A program made the position numbers and the translations under genes. A DNA stretch of 64,000 nt from Rhodoferax sp. (GTDB taxonomy: Bacteria; Pseudomonadota; Gammaproteobacteria; Burkholderiales; Burkholderiaceae_C). The notes under the pieces are model-generated. The model worked only from the letters and a program-made list of their open reading frames with translations. It searched no databases and was not told the DNA's origin. The DNA lies in contig JACKLL010000011.1 in assembly GCA_024235935.1 (NCBI GenBank), positions 43,612 through 107,611 on the forward strand, read 5' to 3'. Position 1 is the stretch's first letter. Each line of letters opens with the position of its first letter. This document shows positions 1 to 8,483 of the stretch, in pieces.

Positions 1-823
1 GGCCGAACTGCTGGATCGCCTTCTCGCTGGCCAGCACCAGCGCACCGGCGCCGTCCGAGGTCTGCGAACTGTTGCCGGCCGTCACCGACCCACGCGCGGC
101 GAACACGGCCTTGAGCCGGGCCAGGCCTTCGAGCGAGGTGTCGGGACGCGCGCCTTCATCGAGCGACACCATGCGCGTCTTGAGCGACAGCTCCCCGGTC
201 TCGAGGTCGGGCGTACGCTCGGTCACCTCGACCGGCGTGATCTCGTCGGCAAAGTGGCCGGCCTTCATCGCGGCGACTGCACGCTGGTGCGACTCGACCG
301 CAAACGCATCCTGCGCCTGGCGCGACACCTTCCACTGGTTGGCCACCTTCTCGGCGGTGAGGCCCATCCCGTAGGCGATGCCGATGTTCTCGTCGTTGTC
401 GAACATGGCCGGCGACAGCGAAGGCGAATTGCCCATCATCGGCACCATGCTCATGCTCTCGGTGCCGGCGGCCATCATCACGTCGGCCTCGCCCACGCGG
501 ATGCGGTCGGCCGCCATCTGGATCGCGCTCAGGCCGGAGGCGCAGAAGCGGTTGACGGTGATGCCGCCGACGCCATGCGGCAGCCCGGCCAGCACCGCAC
601 CGATGCGCGCCACGTTCAGGCCCTGCGGCCCTTCGGGAATGGCGCAACCGCAGATCAGGTCCTCGATGGCCTGCGGATCCAGCGTCGGCACCTGCGCCAG
701 CGCGCCCTGGATGGCCTTGACCAGCAGGTCGTCGGGGCGCGTGTGGCGGAAAAAGCCGCGGTGCGAACGCCCGATCGGGGTTCGGGTGGCGGCAACGATG
801 TAGGCGTCCTGGATCTGTTTCAT
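1..823 (-). CDS. fadA: Acetyl-CoA C-acyltransferase (thiolase), 3' end cut off
   Basis: Thiolase of fatty-acid beta-oxidation, cleaving 3-ketoacyl-CoA with CoA to acetyl-CoA and a shortened acyl-CoA in the cytoplasm. The ATG at 823 opens MKQIQDAYIVAATRTPIGR, the usual thiolase beginning. The nucleophile Cys lies at about residue 94 in NRFCASGLSAI, and GTESMSMVPMMG follows. The C-terminal half with the GHP and CxGxG motifs lies outside the window, so 274 of roughly 395 residues are seen. It is the last visible gene of the minus-strand beta-oxidation operon, 375 bases after the FadN-type gene, a gap filled with repeats. A GA-rich Shine-Dalgarno-like stretch precedes the start. The family call is secure; chain-length preference is unknown. 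Confidence 0.93.
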   Translation of the reverse strand, partial: MKQIQDAYIVAATRTPIGRSHRGFFRHTRPDDLLVKAIQGALAQVPTLDPQAIEDLICGCAIPEGPQGLNVARIGAVLAGLPHGVGGITVNRFCASGLSAIQMAADRIRVGEADVMMAAGTESMSMVPMMGNSPSLSPAMFDNDENIGIAYGMGLTAEKVANQWKVSRQAQDAFAVESHQRAVAAMKAGHFADEITPVEVTERTPDLETGELSLKTRMVSLDEGARPDTSLEGLARLKAVFAARGSVTAGNSSQTSDGAGALVLASEKAIQQFG

Positions 824-1198
824 GGTTCAGTCTCTCTTCAGTTGTTCCAATGCGCGCGGCACGACGCGTGAAAGGTCAAGCGGCGGCCGAGCTGGCCAGC
901 CCAGGCCCCCACGGATCTGGCTCTGCCAGGCCGCAGGGGGCGCCCCCCAGTGGGGCTGAGGCCCGCGGCTCCAAGCCTGCCTGCGCAGGCTTGGACGGGC
1001 CGAAGGGGCGCCTGCCTCTGGCAGCGCCACGACTCGGCCGGCTTACACGCAGTGAAGCCGGACAGGCAGGGGGCGTCCTTTACCTCAATCCAGGGGCCGC
1101 CGCGCACGGCCGCTCCGAAGCGGTCGGCCCGCCCCCCAGTGGGGGGTTCGGCCGGCTTACACGCAGTGAAGCCGGACAGGCAGGGGGCGTCCTTCATC
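824..1198. other. Repeat-rich intergenic region between fadB-like and fadA genes
   Basis: This gap holds no supportable gene. It contains two direct-repeat copies (separate entries), a perfect 10-bp-stem inverted repeat at 971-994 (CCAAGCCTGC, 4-base loop, its complement), and C-run/AGT/G-run hairpins around 943-955 and 1132-1146. Translated on the minus strand it gives a repeated Cys- and Pro-rich peptide that I treat as noncoding. Such mosaics are typical of genome-wide intergenic repeats in some Burkholderiales. They could make a partial terminator or an mRNA-stabilising structure inside the operon. Confidence 0.7.
1034..1089. repeat. Direct repeat copy 1 (about 56 bp, hairpin-forming)
   Basis: The first 47 bases, from TCGGCCGGCTTACACGCAG, are identical to 1148-1194, and the next nine differ at two positions. 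Each copy holds an internal inverted repeat, CCGGCTT then 11 bases then AAGCCGG, so it can fold into a hairpin. The offset between copies is 114 bases. Confidence 0.85.
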
Positions 1199-1203
1199 TC
1201 AAT
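1148..1203. repeat. Direct repeat copy 2, overlapping the end of the FadN-type gene
   Basis: Second copy of the 56-bp element. Its last bases, CTCAAT, include the complement of the TGA stop codon (1199-1201) of the upstream dehydrogenase/hydratase gene, so the repeat forms that gene's 3' end. Confidence 0.85.
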
Positions 1204-3610
1204 TGCGAACCGGCTTGCCGGTCGACATCATTCCCATGATGCGTTCCTGGGTCTTGGGATGGGTCACCAGCGCGCAGAAGGCCTTGCGCTCGAGCGCCAT
1301 CAGGTATTCCTCGCTGACCAGGGTTCCGGCGTCGACCTCGCCACCACACACCACGTGGGCGATCTGGCTGGCGATATGGAAGTCGTGGGCGCTGATGAAG
1401 CCGCCATCGCGCATGTTGACCAGCGAGCCCTTGATGGTGGCAATGCCACTGCGCCCGGCCACCGGGATCAAGCGGCGCATCGGCGCGCGGTAGCCCGACT
1501 GCGCCATGGCTCGGCCCTGGGCCATGGCCACATACAGCAGCTCATCCTTGTGCGGCACGATCACATCACCATCCTGCAGGTAGCCCAACTGGCGCGACTC
1601 CAGCGCGCTGGTGCCGACCTTGGCCATGGCCGCGGCGGTGAACGGGCCGGTCAGGAAGGGCAGCAAGTCCTTGTTGGTCGACACCGCAGCCTGTTCTGCC
1701 GCACGGCGGGCGATGTAGGCCAGGCCACCGGCGCCCGGTACCAGGCCCACACCGACCTCGACCAGGCCGATGTAGCTTTCCATGGCAGCGACGCGTTTGG
1801 CACTGTAGACCGCGAGTTCGCAGCCACCGCCCAGCGCCATGCCGCGGATCGCCGAGATCGTCGGCACATTCGCATAGCGCAGCCGTAGCATCGTCTTTTG
1901 CAGCTCATGTTCGGCACCGTCGATGGCCGAGATACCTGCCACCATGAAGGCGGGCAACATGGCCTGCAGATCCGCGCCGACCGAGAACATCTCGTCGGGC
2001 GACCAGATCACCAGCGCCTCGTAGTCTTTTTCGGCAATGTCGACGGCCTGCATCAGGCCTTCCGCCACCGCCGGGCTGATCGCATGCATCTTGGTCTTGA
2101 TGCTGGCGATCAGTACCGGCTGGTCCAGCGTCCACAGGCGGATCGCGTCATCCTCGTACACGGTCGTGCCGGCGGTCTGCGGCGGCGCCGTGATTGCACC
2201 GGGCACGTCCTCGCGGAAATGCTGGCGCGCGTACACCGGCAGTTCGCGCCGCGGCACGAATCGCCCGGCCGACGCGCTCCAGGAGCCGCGCGCCGTGTGC
2301 ACGCCGCCGGCCTCGGCCACCGGCCCTTCGAACACCCAGGCCGGCAAGGGCGTCTTGCACAGCGACTTGCCGGCGTCGATGTCCTGCTGGATCATCTTTG
2401 CCACGTCCAGCCAGCCGGCTTCCTGCCACAGTTCGAACGGGCCTTGCTTGAACCCGAAGCCCCAGCGCATCGCCAGGTCGATGTCGCGCGCCGACTCGGC
2501 CACGTCCTTCAGATGCAGCGCCGCGTAATGGAACTGGTCGCGCAAAATGGCCCACAGAAAACGCGGCTCGGCGCCTTCGGCATTGCGCAGCAGCGCCAGA
2601 CGCTCGGCGGCCGGCTTCTTGAGCATGCGACCGACCACCTCGTCGGCCTTGCCGCCGCCGGGCACGTAGTCACCCTTGCCATCCGCCGCCTTGGCGTCAT
2701 AACGCAGGATGTCGCGGCCCACCTTCTTGTAGAAGCCGGCGCCGGTCTTCTGGCCCAGGTTGCCCTTGGCCAGCAGGTCGGCCAGCACGGCCGGCGTGCC
2801 GAAATCGCCGTAGAACGGATCGGTCTCCAGGCTCAGGTTGTCCTGCAGGGTCTTGATGACATGGGCCATGGTGTCCAGGCCCACGACGTCGGCAGTACGG
2901 AAGGTACCCGAACTGGCCCGGCCGAGCTTCTTGCCGGTCAGGTCATCGACCACGTCGTAGCTCAGGCCGAAGTTCTCGACCTGCTTCATCGTCACCAGCA
3001 TGCCGGCGATGCCGATGCGGTTGGCGATGAAGTTGGGGGTGTCGTGTGCACGCACCACACCTTTGCCCAGACCGCTGGTGACAAAAGCCTCCAGGTCGTC
3101 GAGCACGGTTGACTCCGTGGTGGGCGTATTGATCAGCTCGACCAGCGCCATGTAGCGCGGCGGATTGAAGAAGTGGATGCCGCAAAAACGCGGCTTGATC
3201 GCGTCCGGAAGCACCTCGCTGAGCTTGGTGATCGACAGGCCGGAGGTGTTGGACGCCACGATGGCGTGTGGTGCCAGGTGCGGCGCGACTTTCTGGTAAA
3301 GATCGAGCTTCCAGTCCATGCGCTCGGCGATCGCCTCGATCACCAGATCGCACTCCTGCAGCAGTTCAAGATGCTCTTCGTAATTGGCCTGGCGGATCAG
3401 CCCGGCGTCATCGGCCAGACCCAGCGGTGCCGGCTTGAGTTTCTTCAGGCCTTCAACCGCCTTGCTGACAATGCCATTCTTCGGGCCTTCCCTGGCCGGC
3501 AGATCGAACAGGATCACGGGAACGCGGACGTTGACCAGATGCGCAGCAATCTGCGCGCCCATCACGCCGGCACCGAGCACGGCGACTTGTTTGACTTGGA
3601 AACGGGACAT
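1199..3610 (-). CDS. 3-hydroxyacyl-CoA dehydrogenase / enoyl-CoA hydratase, FadN-type
   Basis: Bifunctional beta-oxidation enzyme that hydrates enoyl-CoA and oxidises 3-hydroxyacyl-CoA with NAD. The order is dehydrogenase first (Rossmann motif GAGVMGAQIAAHL at residues 12-24, then the HFFNPP region) and crotonase domain second (from about residue 490, with ALGGGCELA and GLVPGAGGLAYI). This is the reverse of E. coli FadB and matches FadN/YusL-type proteins of about 800 residues (803 here). I chose the ATG at 3610 over an in-frame upstream start at 3739, because the protein then begins at the Rossmann strand and a GA-rich ribosome site precedes it. It lies between the DUF2147 gene and the thiolase gene in the same direction. 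Confidence 0.93.
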   Translation of the reverse strand: MSRFQVKQVAVLGAGVMGAQIAAHLVNVRVPVILFDLPAREGPKNGIVSKAVEGLKKLKPAPLGLADDAGLIRQANYEEHLELLQECDLVIEAIAERMDWKLDLYQKVAPHLAPHAIVASNTSGLSITKLSEVLPDAIKPRFCGIHFFNPPRYMALVELINTPTTESTVLDDLEAFVTSGLGKGVVRAHDTPNFIANRIGIAGMLVTMKQVENFGLSYDVVDDLTGKKLGRASSGTFRTADVVGLDTMAHVIKTLQDNLSLETDPFYGDFGTPAVLADLLAKGNLGQKTGAGFYKKVGRDILRYDAKAADGKGDYVPGGGKADEVVGRMLKKPAAERLALLRNAEGAEPRFLWAILRDQFHYAALHLKDVAESARDIDLAMRWGFGFKQGPFELWQEAGWLDVAKMIQQDIDAGKSLCKTPLPAWVFEGPVAEAGGVHTARGSWSASAGRFVPRRELPVYARQHFREDVPGAITAPPQTAGTTVYEDDAIRLWTLDQPVLIASIKTKMHAISPAVAEGLMQAVDIAEKDYEALVIWSPDEMFSVGADLQAMLPAFMVAGISAIDGAEHELQKTMLRLRYANVPTISAIRGMALGGGCELAVYSAKRVAAMESYIGLVEVGVGLVPGAGGLAYIARRAAEQAAVSTNKDLLPFLTGPFTAAAMAKVGTSALESRQLGYLQDGDVIVPHKDELLYVAMAQGRAMAQSGYRAPMRRLIPVAGRSGIATIKGSLVNMRDGGFISAHDFHIASQIAHVVCGGEVDAGTLVSEEYLMALERKAFCALVTHPKTQERIMGMMSTGKPVRN

Positions 3611-3686
3611 GGAGTGAATCTCTCTTGATGCACGCAATGGCGTGTGTGGGGCCGGACACAGGCCCGGCCAGGATGGAGCGACGTGC

Positions 3687-4124
3687 CTACTGGACGCGGA
3701 CCCAGGTCTGGGTGCGGCCGATGCCGAAGACCGAACCACGCACCTCGAGCTTTTTGCCGCCGTCGATCGGGGTCAGGCGCAAGGTGTAAGTCGCGCCTTT
3801 CTCGGGGTCCAGGATCTTGCCGTCCTCCCAGACCTCCTTGCCCTCGGCCTTGCGGGCGCCGCGGATGATCTCCAGACCGAGCACCGGCTTGTCCTTGCGG
3901 TCGTCGGTGCACTTGTCGCACACCGCATCCTGCTTGGCACCCTTGCGCAGCAGCTTGCTCACCTTGCCGCTGAGCACACCGCCGTTGTCGACGATCTGCA
4001 CCTCGGACTTGATCTCCTTGGTCTCATCGTCAATCGTGTGCCAGGTGCCGACCGGCGTCATCTGCGCCTGCGCAAGACCGGCGATCGATGCCAGGATTGC
4101 AGCCAGAACGATTTGCTTGCGCAT
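3687..4124 (-). CDS. DUF2147 exported protein
   Basis: A 145-residue protein with a clear signal peptide (MRKQIVLAAILASIAGLAQA) and a mature DUF2147 domain: the TWHTIDDETKEIKSEVQI start, then paired Cys in CDKC, then KILDPEKGATY. The ATG at 4124 is preceded by AAGGAG at good spacing; a longer reading to 4190 would bury the signal peptide. The family's biochemical role is unknown. DUF2147 genes often sit in beta-oxidation operons of this group, as here between acyl-CoA dehydrogenase and the FadN-type gene, which suggests a link with envelope lipid or fatty-acid uptake. That link is inference only. Confidence 0.88.
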   Translation of the reverse strand: MRKQIVLAAILASIAGLAQAQMTPVGTWHTIDDETKEIKSEVQIVDNGGVLSGKVSKLLRKGAKQDAVCDKCTDDRKDKPVLGLEIIRGARKAEGKEVWEDGKILDPEKGATYTLRLTPIDGGKKLEVRGSVFGIGRTQTWVRVQ

Positions 4125-4182
4125 GCTTGTCTCCTTGATGCGGGAATTCGGGTGGCGGGCGGGGTTCGGATCGCGCACCATG

Positions 4183-5979
4183 CTAGGCAAACACCGCCTC
4201 GGTGTCCATCAGCGAACGGGCGCCGGAGCGGACCGTCAGCATCAGCGACGCCGTCTGCGGGAACAGCTTGGCGAAATAGAAACGCGCGGTCTGCAACTTG
4301 GCCTGGTAGAACGGGTCGGTATTTCCGGCCGCGATCTCGCGCAGCGCCACCTGCGCCATGCGGGCCCAGAAGTAACCGAACACCAGATGCCCGGTGATGC
4401 GCAGGTAGTCCACGGCCGCAGCGCCCACCTCGTCGGGGTTCTGGAAACCCTTGAAGCCGATCTCGGCGGTGAGCTTGCTCAGCTTGTCGCCCAAATATGC
4501 GATCGGGTTGATGAACTCGGCCATCTTCTCGTTCACGCCCTCCTCTTCGACCAGCGCGGCAATCAGCTTGCCGAACTTCTTCAGCGTGGCGCCGTTGTTG
4601 CCCAGCACCTTGCGGCCCAGCAGATCCAGGCTCTGGATGGTGTTGGTGCCCTCGTAGATCATGTTGATGCGGGCATCGCGCACGAACTGCTCCATGCCCC
4701 ATTCCTTGATGTAGCCGTGGCCGCCGAACACCTGCTGGCAGGTCGACGTGGCCTCCCACCCGTTGTCGGTCAGGAAGGCCTTGACCACCGGCGTGAGCAG
4801 CGAGAGCATTTCGCCGCTGTCCTTGCGCACCTTCTCGTCGGGATGGAAATGCTCCTTCTCCAGCAGCACCGAGCAGAAGATGGCCAGTGCGCGGCCGCCT
4901 TCGGCATACGCACGCGCGGTCAGCAGCATCTTGCGTACATCGGGGTGCACGATGATCGGGTCGGCCGGCTTGTCCTTGGCCTTGACGCCGGACAGCGAGC
5001 GCATCTGCAGGCGGTCCTTGGCGTAGGCCAGCGCGTTCTGGTAGGCCACTTCGGTCAGGCCGAGAGACTGGTTGCCCACGCCCAGGCGCGCCGCGTTCAT
5101 CATCACGAACATCGCGTTCATGCCCTTGTTCGGTTCACCGACCAGGGTGCCAACCGCACCGTCCAGCACGATCTGGCAGGTGGCGTTGCCGTGGATGCCC
5201 ATCTTGTGTTCCAGGCCGCCGCAGTAGATGCCGTTGCGCTCACCGAGCGACCCGTCCTTGTTGACAAGGTGCTTGGGCACGATGAACAGGCTGACGCCCT
5301 TGATGCCGGCCGGGGCATCGGTGATGCGCGCCAGCACCAAGTGCACGATGTTGTCGGCCATGTCATGTTCGCCGGCACTGATGAATATCTTGTTGCCGGT
5401 GATGCGGTAGGTGCCGTCGGCTTGCGGCTCGGCCTTGGTGCGCATCAGTCCCAGATCGGTGCCACAGTGCGGCTCGGTCAGGCACATGGTGCCGGTCCAC
5501 TCGCCGCTGGTCATCTTGTGCAGATAGGTCTGCTTCTGCGCGTCGGTGCCGTACGCATGCAGCGCGGCGTAGGCGCCATGCGTCAGGCCCGGGTACATGG
5601 TCCAGGCCTGGTTGGTCGAGTTGAGCATCTCGTACAGGCACTGGTTGACCACCAGCGGCAGTCCCTGCCCGCCGAATTCCGGATCGCAGCTCAGGGCTGG
5701 CCAGCCATTGGCGACGAACTGCGCATAAGCCTCCTTGAAGCCCTTGGGCGCGGTCACCGCATGGGTCTTGGGGTCGATGGTGCAGCCCTGCTGGTCGCCG
5801 CTGATGTTCAGCGGCAGCGCAACCTCGGCAGCAAACTTGCCGGCCTGTTCGAGCACGGCATCGATGGTCTCGGCGTCGATGTCGGCATGCCGCGGGATGG
5901 CCTTGAAGTCGTCGCAGACCTTGAGCAGTTCGTGCATCACGAACTGCATGTCGCGCAGCGGTGGGGTATAGGTCGGCAT
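4183..5979 (-). CDS. Acyl-CoA dehydrogenase (FadE/DmdC-like, about 600 aa)
   Basis: FAD enzyme making trans-2-enoyl-CoA from acyl-CoA, the first oxidative step feeding the FadN-type enzyme downstream. At 598 residues it is longer than classic 380-residue dehydrogenases and matches the group with an extra C-terminal domain that includes DmdC-type proteins. Visible features are MCLTEPHCGTDLG (FAD/substrate region), FGGHGYIKEWGMEQ, and IYEGTNTIQSLDLLGRK, whose Glu is the likely catalytic base. The ATG at 5979 has AGGAG about 7 bases upstream. The tetR gene ends 27 bases before it, so the two are probably co-transcribed. Substrate chain length cannot be read from sequence. Confidence 0.92.
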   Translation of the reverse strand: MPTYTPPLRDMQFVMHELLKVCDDFKAIPRHADIDAETIDAVLEQAGKFAAEVALPLNISGDQQGCTIDPKTHAVTAPKGFKEAYAQFVANGWPALSCDPEFGGQGLPLVVNQCLYEMLNSTNQAWTMYPGLTHGAYAALHAYGTDAQKQTYLHKMTSGEWTGTMCLTEPHCGTDLGLMRTKAEPQADGTYRITGNKIFISAGEHDMADNIVHLVLARITDAPAGIKGVSLFIVPKHLVNKDGSLGERNGIYCGGLEHKMGIHGNATCQIVLDGAVGTLVGEPNKGMNAMFVMMNAARLGVGNQSLGLTEVAYQNALAYAKDRLQMRSLSGVKAKDKPADPIIVHPDVRKMLLTARAYAEGGRALAIFCSVLLEKEHFHPDEKVRKDSGEMLSLLTPVVKAFLTDNGWEATSTCQQVFGGHGYIKEWGMEQFVRDARINMIYEGTNTIQSLDLLGRKVLGNNGATLKKFGKLIAALVEEEGVNEKMAEFINPIAYLGDKLSKLTAEIGFKGFQNPDEVGAAAVDYLRITGHLVFGYFWARMAQVALREIAAGNTDPFYQAKLQTARFYFAKLFPQTASLMLTVRSGARSLMDTEAVFA

Positions 5980-6006
5980 GGTGAGAACTCCTGGAATGGG
6001 AAAGAA

Positions 6007-6717
6007 TCAGTGGGAGGAATGGGTCGTGGCACCACCGTCACGGGCACTGTGGCAGCCGTAGGTGGCAAGAATATGGGCGAATCCGGCGTGGGCATGGGCG
6101 AGCCAGCCCGGGTTTTTCAGAAAGCGCGCCTCGAAGTGCAAGGCGAGGATGAGGCCGTGGATCTCGAAAGCCATCTGGTCGCTGTCGGCATCCGCACGCA
6201 ATTCACCCTGCTCGCGCGCCTGGTGCACCGCGCGACGCAGCGCACCCAGCCAGGTGTTGACCGAATGGGCCAGCGCGTCACGGACCGGGCCGGGGCGGTC
6301 GTCAAAGGCCACGGCACCGCTGATGAAGATGCAGCCCGACTCGATCTCCACCACCACCCGCTTCATCCAGTTGGCGAACAGCGCTTCGACCCGTGCCATT
6401 CCGCGTGGCTGCTGGAGCGCTGGGTAGAAGACCTCCTGCTCGAAGCGCTGGAAATATTCGCGCACCACCGAGATCTGCAGTTCCTCGCGCGCGCCGAAAT
6501 GCGCGAACACGCCGGACTTGCTCATGTGCATGATGGCTGCGACCGCGCCGATGCTCAGCCCTTCGAGACCGACCTGGCTGGCCAGGCGCAAGGCCGCGTC
6601 AATAATGGCTGCCTTGGTCTGCTGCCCCTTGATCGAACCGCGGCTCTCGCTTGCGCGCGGCGCGGCAACCGCGTCGGTGGACAGCGGTGGCGCGCGGCGG
6701 ATGGGAGAGACAGACAT
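6007..6717 (-). CDS. TetR-family regulator of the beta-oxidation operon
   Basis: Helix-turn-helix repressor. The N-terminal segment with AALRLASQVGLEGLSIGAVA and MSKSGVFAHFG is the TetR DNA-binding fold, and the rest (to 236 residues) is a ligand domain with the TetR_C-like YPALQQPRG region. The ATG at 6717 is preferred; an in-frame TTG at 6729 would add four residues but overlaps the operator-like palindrome. It is the first gene of the fatty-acid operon and probably represses itself and the genes after it until an acyl-CoA-type ligand is bound. The ligand is inferred from context only. Confidence 0.88.
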   Translation of the reverse strand: MSVSPIRRAPPLSTDAVAAPRASESRGSIKGQQTKAAIIDAALRLASQVGLEGLSIGAVAAIMHMSKSGVFAHFGAREELQISVVREYFQRFEQEVFYPALQQPRGMARVEALFANWMKRVVVEIESGCIFISGAVAFDDRPGPVRDALAHSVNTWLGALRRAVHQAREQGELRADADSDQMAFEIHGLILALHFEARFLKNPGWLAHAHAGFAHILATYGCHSARDGGATTHSSH

Positions 6718-6726
6718 CGGGGCAGT

Positions 6727-6752
6727 CAAAAACGAACGATCGTGCTATTTTG
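6727..6752. promoter_or_regulatory. Putative TetR operator (imperfect palindrome)
   Basis: The segment centres on ACGATCGT (6736-6743). Symmetry extends outward through GAACGATCGTGC-like arms to flanking AAAA/TTTT and CAAAA/TTTTG ends. It lies directly before the tetR start. Palindromes of the ACGAnCGnTCGT kind are common TetR-family sites, so autoregulation is likely. Confidence 0.5.
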
Positions 6753-6900
6753 CGCGATCTTGCCACGAAATCCGAGCTCCAACCCTGCAATAGAGCCGGG
6801 CTTCTAGGAAAAATGCGGGTAAACCCGAGGTTGGCCCGGCCTGCCCCGCCGGCCCCAGGCCGATGTCGCCGCAGCGGCGGGGCCTGTGGGGATGCGATCC

Positions 6901-7683
6901 TCAGGCCATGGCGGCCTGCGCGGCCAGCACCTCGGTACGTACCTGCTCGGTCAGTTCGGCCTTGAGCGCCACGAACGCGGGCGTGGTCTTGACGTTGTAG
7001 TGGCGCGGATGGTCCAGCGGCACCTGCCGGTCGAGCTTGATACGGCCCGGCCGTGCGCTCATGACCATCACGCGCGAGCCCATGAACACCGCCTCGTCGA
7101 TGTCATGGGTCACAAACAGCACGGTCTTGCGATCCGCCTCCCAGATGCCGAGCAGCAGTTCCTGCATCAGCTCGCGCGTCTGGTGGTCCAGCGCGCCGAA
7201 AGGCTCGTCCATCAGCAGGATGCGCGGGTCGTTGGCCAGCGCGCGGGCCAGTGCGGTCCGCTGCTGCATGCCGCCCGACAACTGCTTGGGGAAGTGGTTC
7301 TCGAACCCCTTGAGGCCGACCTTGCCGACATATTCATGCGCGATCGCCAGTTGCGCATCGGGTGCAAATCCCTTCTCGCGCAGACCGAAGCACACGTTCT
7401 GCAGCACCGTCAGCCAGGGGAACAGGGTGTAGCTCTGGAACACCATGCCCCTATCGGCCCCCGGCCCGGTCACCGGTTTCCCGTCCAGCTGGATCTGTCC
7501 GGTGGTAGGCACGTCCAGACCGGCCACCATGCGCAGCAAGGTGCTCTTGCCGCAACCCGAGGGGCCGAGGATGGTGATGAAATCGTTCTCGGCCACCCGC
7601 AGGTCGGTGGCCTGTAGCGCCGTCGTGCCGCCGCCGGCGCCCGGAAAGGTCTTGGAGACCTGGGAGATGTTCAGAATGGTCAT
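6901..7683 (-). CDS. ABC transporter ATP-binding protein (nitrate/sulfonate/taurine type)
   Basis: ATPase of a three-gene importer. Walker A is GPSGCGKST, the Q-loop follows near FQSYTLFPW, the signature is LSGGMQQR, Walker B is RILLMDEPFGALD, and the H-loop is in FVTHDIDEA. At 260 residues it has the usual SsuB/TauB size. The start at 7683 is 19 bases after the permease stop, so it is the last gene of the operon. It powers uptake of whatever the binding protein captures. The family spans sulfonates, nitrate and thiamine precursors, and the sequence does not decide between them. Confidence 0.93.
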   Translation of the reverse strand: MTILNISQVSKTFPGAGGGTTALQATDLRVAENDFITILGPSGCGKSTLLRMVAGLDVPTTGQIQLDGKPVTGPGADRGMVFQSYTLFPWLTVLQNVCFGLREKGFAPDAQLAIAHEYVGKVGLKGFENHFPKQLSGGMQQRTALARALANDPRILLMDEPFGALDHQTRELMQELLLGIWEADRKTVLFVTHDIDEAVFMGSRVMVMSARPGRIKLDRQVPLDHPRHYNVKTTPAFVALKAELTEQVRTEVLAAQAAMA

Positions 7684-7702
7684 GCTGCAGCGGCACCGGT
7701 CA

Positions 7703-8476
7703 TCACAACCGGGCCCAGGGAAACAGTTTGCGGTTCAAGGCCTTGAACGCCAGGTCGGTGATCAGTCCGATCAGACCGATGACGATGATGCCGAAGATGA
7801 TCTGGTCGGTGGCCAGCAAGGCCTGGCTGTCGGTGATCATGTGGCCGATGCCGCTGGACGCGCCGATCAGCTCCGCCACGATCACGTAGGTCCATGCCCA
7901 GCCCAGCACCATGCGCAGCGTCTCGGCGATCTCCGGCGCCGCGCTGGGCAGCAGCACGCGGGTGACGATTCCGCGGTCGCCCGCACCCAGCGTGTACGCT
8001 GCCTCGACCAGGTCGCGCCGGGTGTTGCCGACACTGACCGCGAACATCAGCACCAGCTGGAAGAAGCTGCCGATGAAGATCACGCTGAGCTTTTGCGCCT
8101 CGCCGATGCCGGCCCACAGGATCAGCAGGGGGATGAAGGCCGACGCCGGCAGATAGCGCGCAAAGCTGACGAAGGGCTCGAAGAACGCCTCGATCGGCTT
8201 GTAGGCGCCCATCAGCACGCCCAGCGGAATCGCCAGCACCGCTGCGATGCAGAAGCCTCCCAGCACACGCCACACGGTCATGCCGATGTCGTGGGAGAAG
8301 TTCTGCTCCACCATCAGGTCGTAGCCCGAGCGCAGCATGGTCAGCGGGTCGGCCAGGAAGATCTTGGGCACGAAGCCACCAAAGGTGACCACCGACCAGA
8401 GCGCGAAGAACAGGACGAAGAAGCTCAGCCCCAGCACCACACGGGTGCGGGGATGCACCGATTGCAACGGTCGCAT
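7703..8476 (-). CDS. ABC transporter permease (SsuC/TauC-like)
   Basis: Inner-membrane permease of 257 residues with about six hydrophobic segments, the first at LGLSFFVLFFALWSVVTF. The cytoplasmic EAA-type loop is near EAAYTLGAGDRGIVTRVLLP, ahead of AAPEIAETLR, and contacts the ATPase encoded next. The ATG at 8476 follows the binding-protein stop by 7 bases. Family and operon context agree; substrate is open. Confidence 0.92.
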   Translation of the reverse strand: MRPLQSVHPRTRVVLGLSFFVLFFALWSVVTFGGFVPKIFLADPLTMLRSGYDLMVEQNFSHDIGMTVWRVLGGFCIAAVLAIPLGVLMGAYKPIEAFFEPFVSFARYLPASAFIPLLILWAGIGEAQKLSVIFIGSFFQLVLMFAVSVGNTRRDLVEAAYTLGAGDRGIVTRVLLPSAAPEIAETLRMVLGWAWTYVIVAELIGASSGIGHMITDSQALLATDQIIFGIIVIGLIGLITDLAFKALNRKLFPWARL

Positions 8477-8483
8477 GCGCGGT

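Noticed and set aside
838..1197. Small minus-strand frame with a repeated Cys/Pro-containing peptide
   Set aside because: It is the translation of the two intergenic repeat copies, with no ribosome site or family.
3817..6807. Open frame of 996 codons on the plus strand
   Set aside because: It is antisense to the acyl-CoA dehydrogenase and tetR genes, His/Gln/Leu/Arg-rich with no family motifs, a typical shadow in GC-rich DNA.
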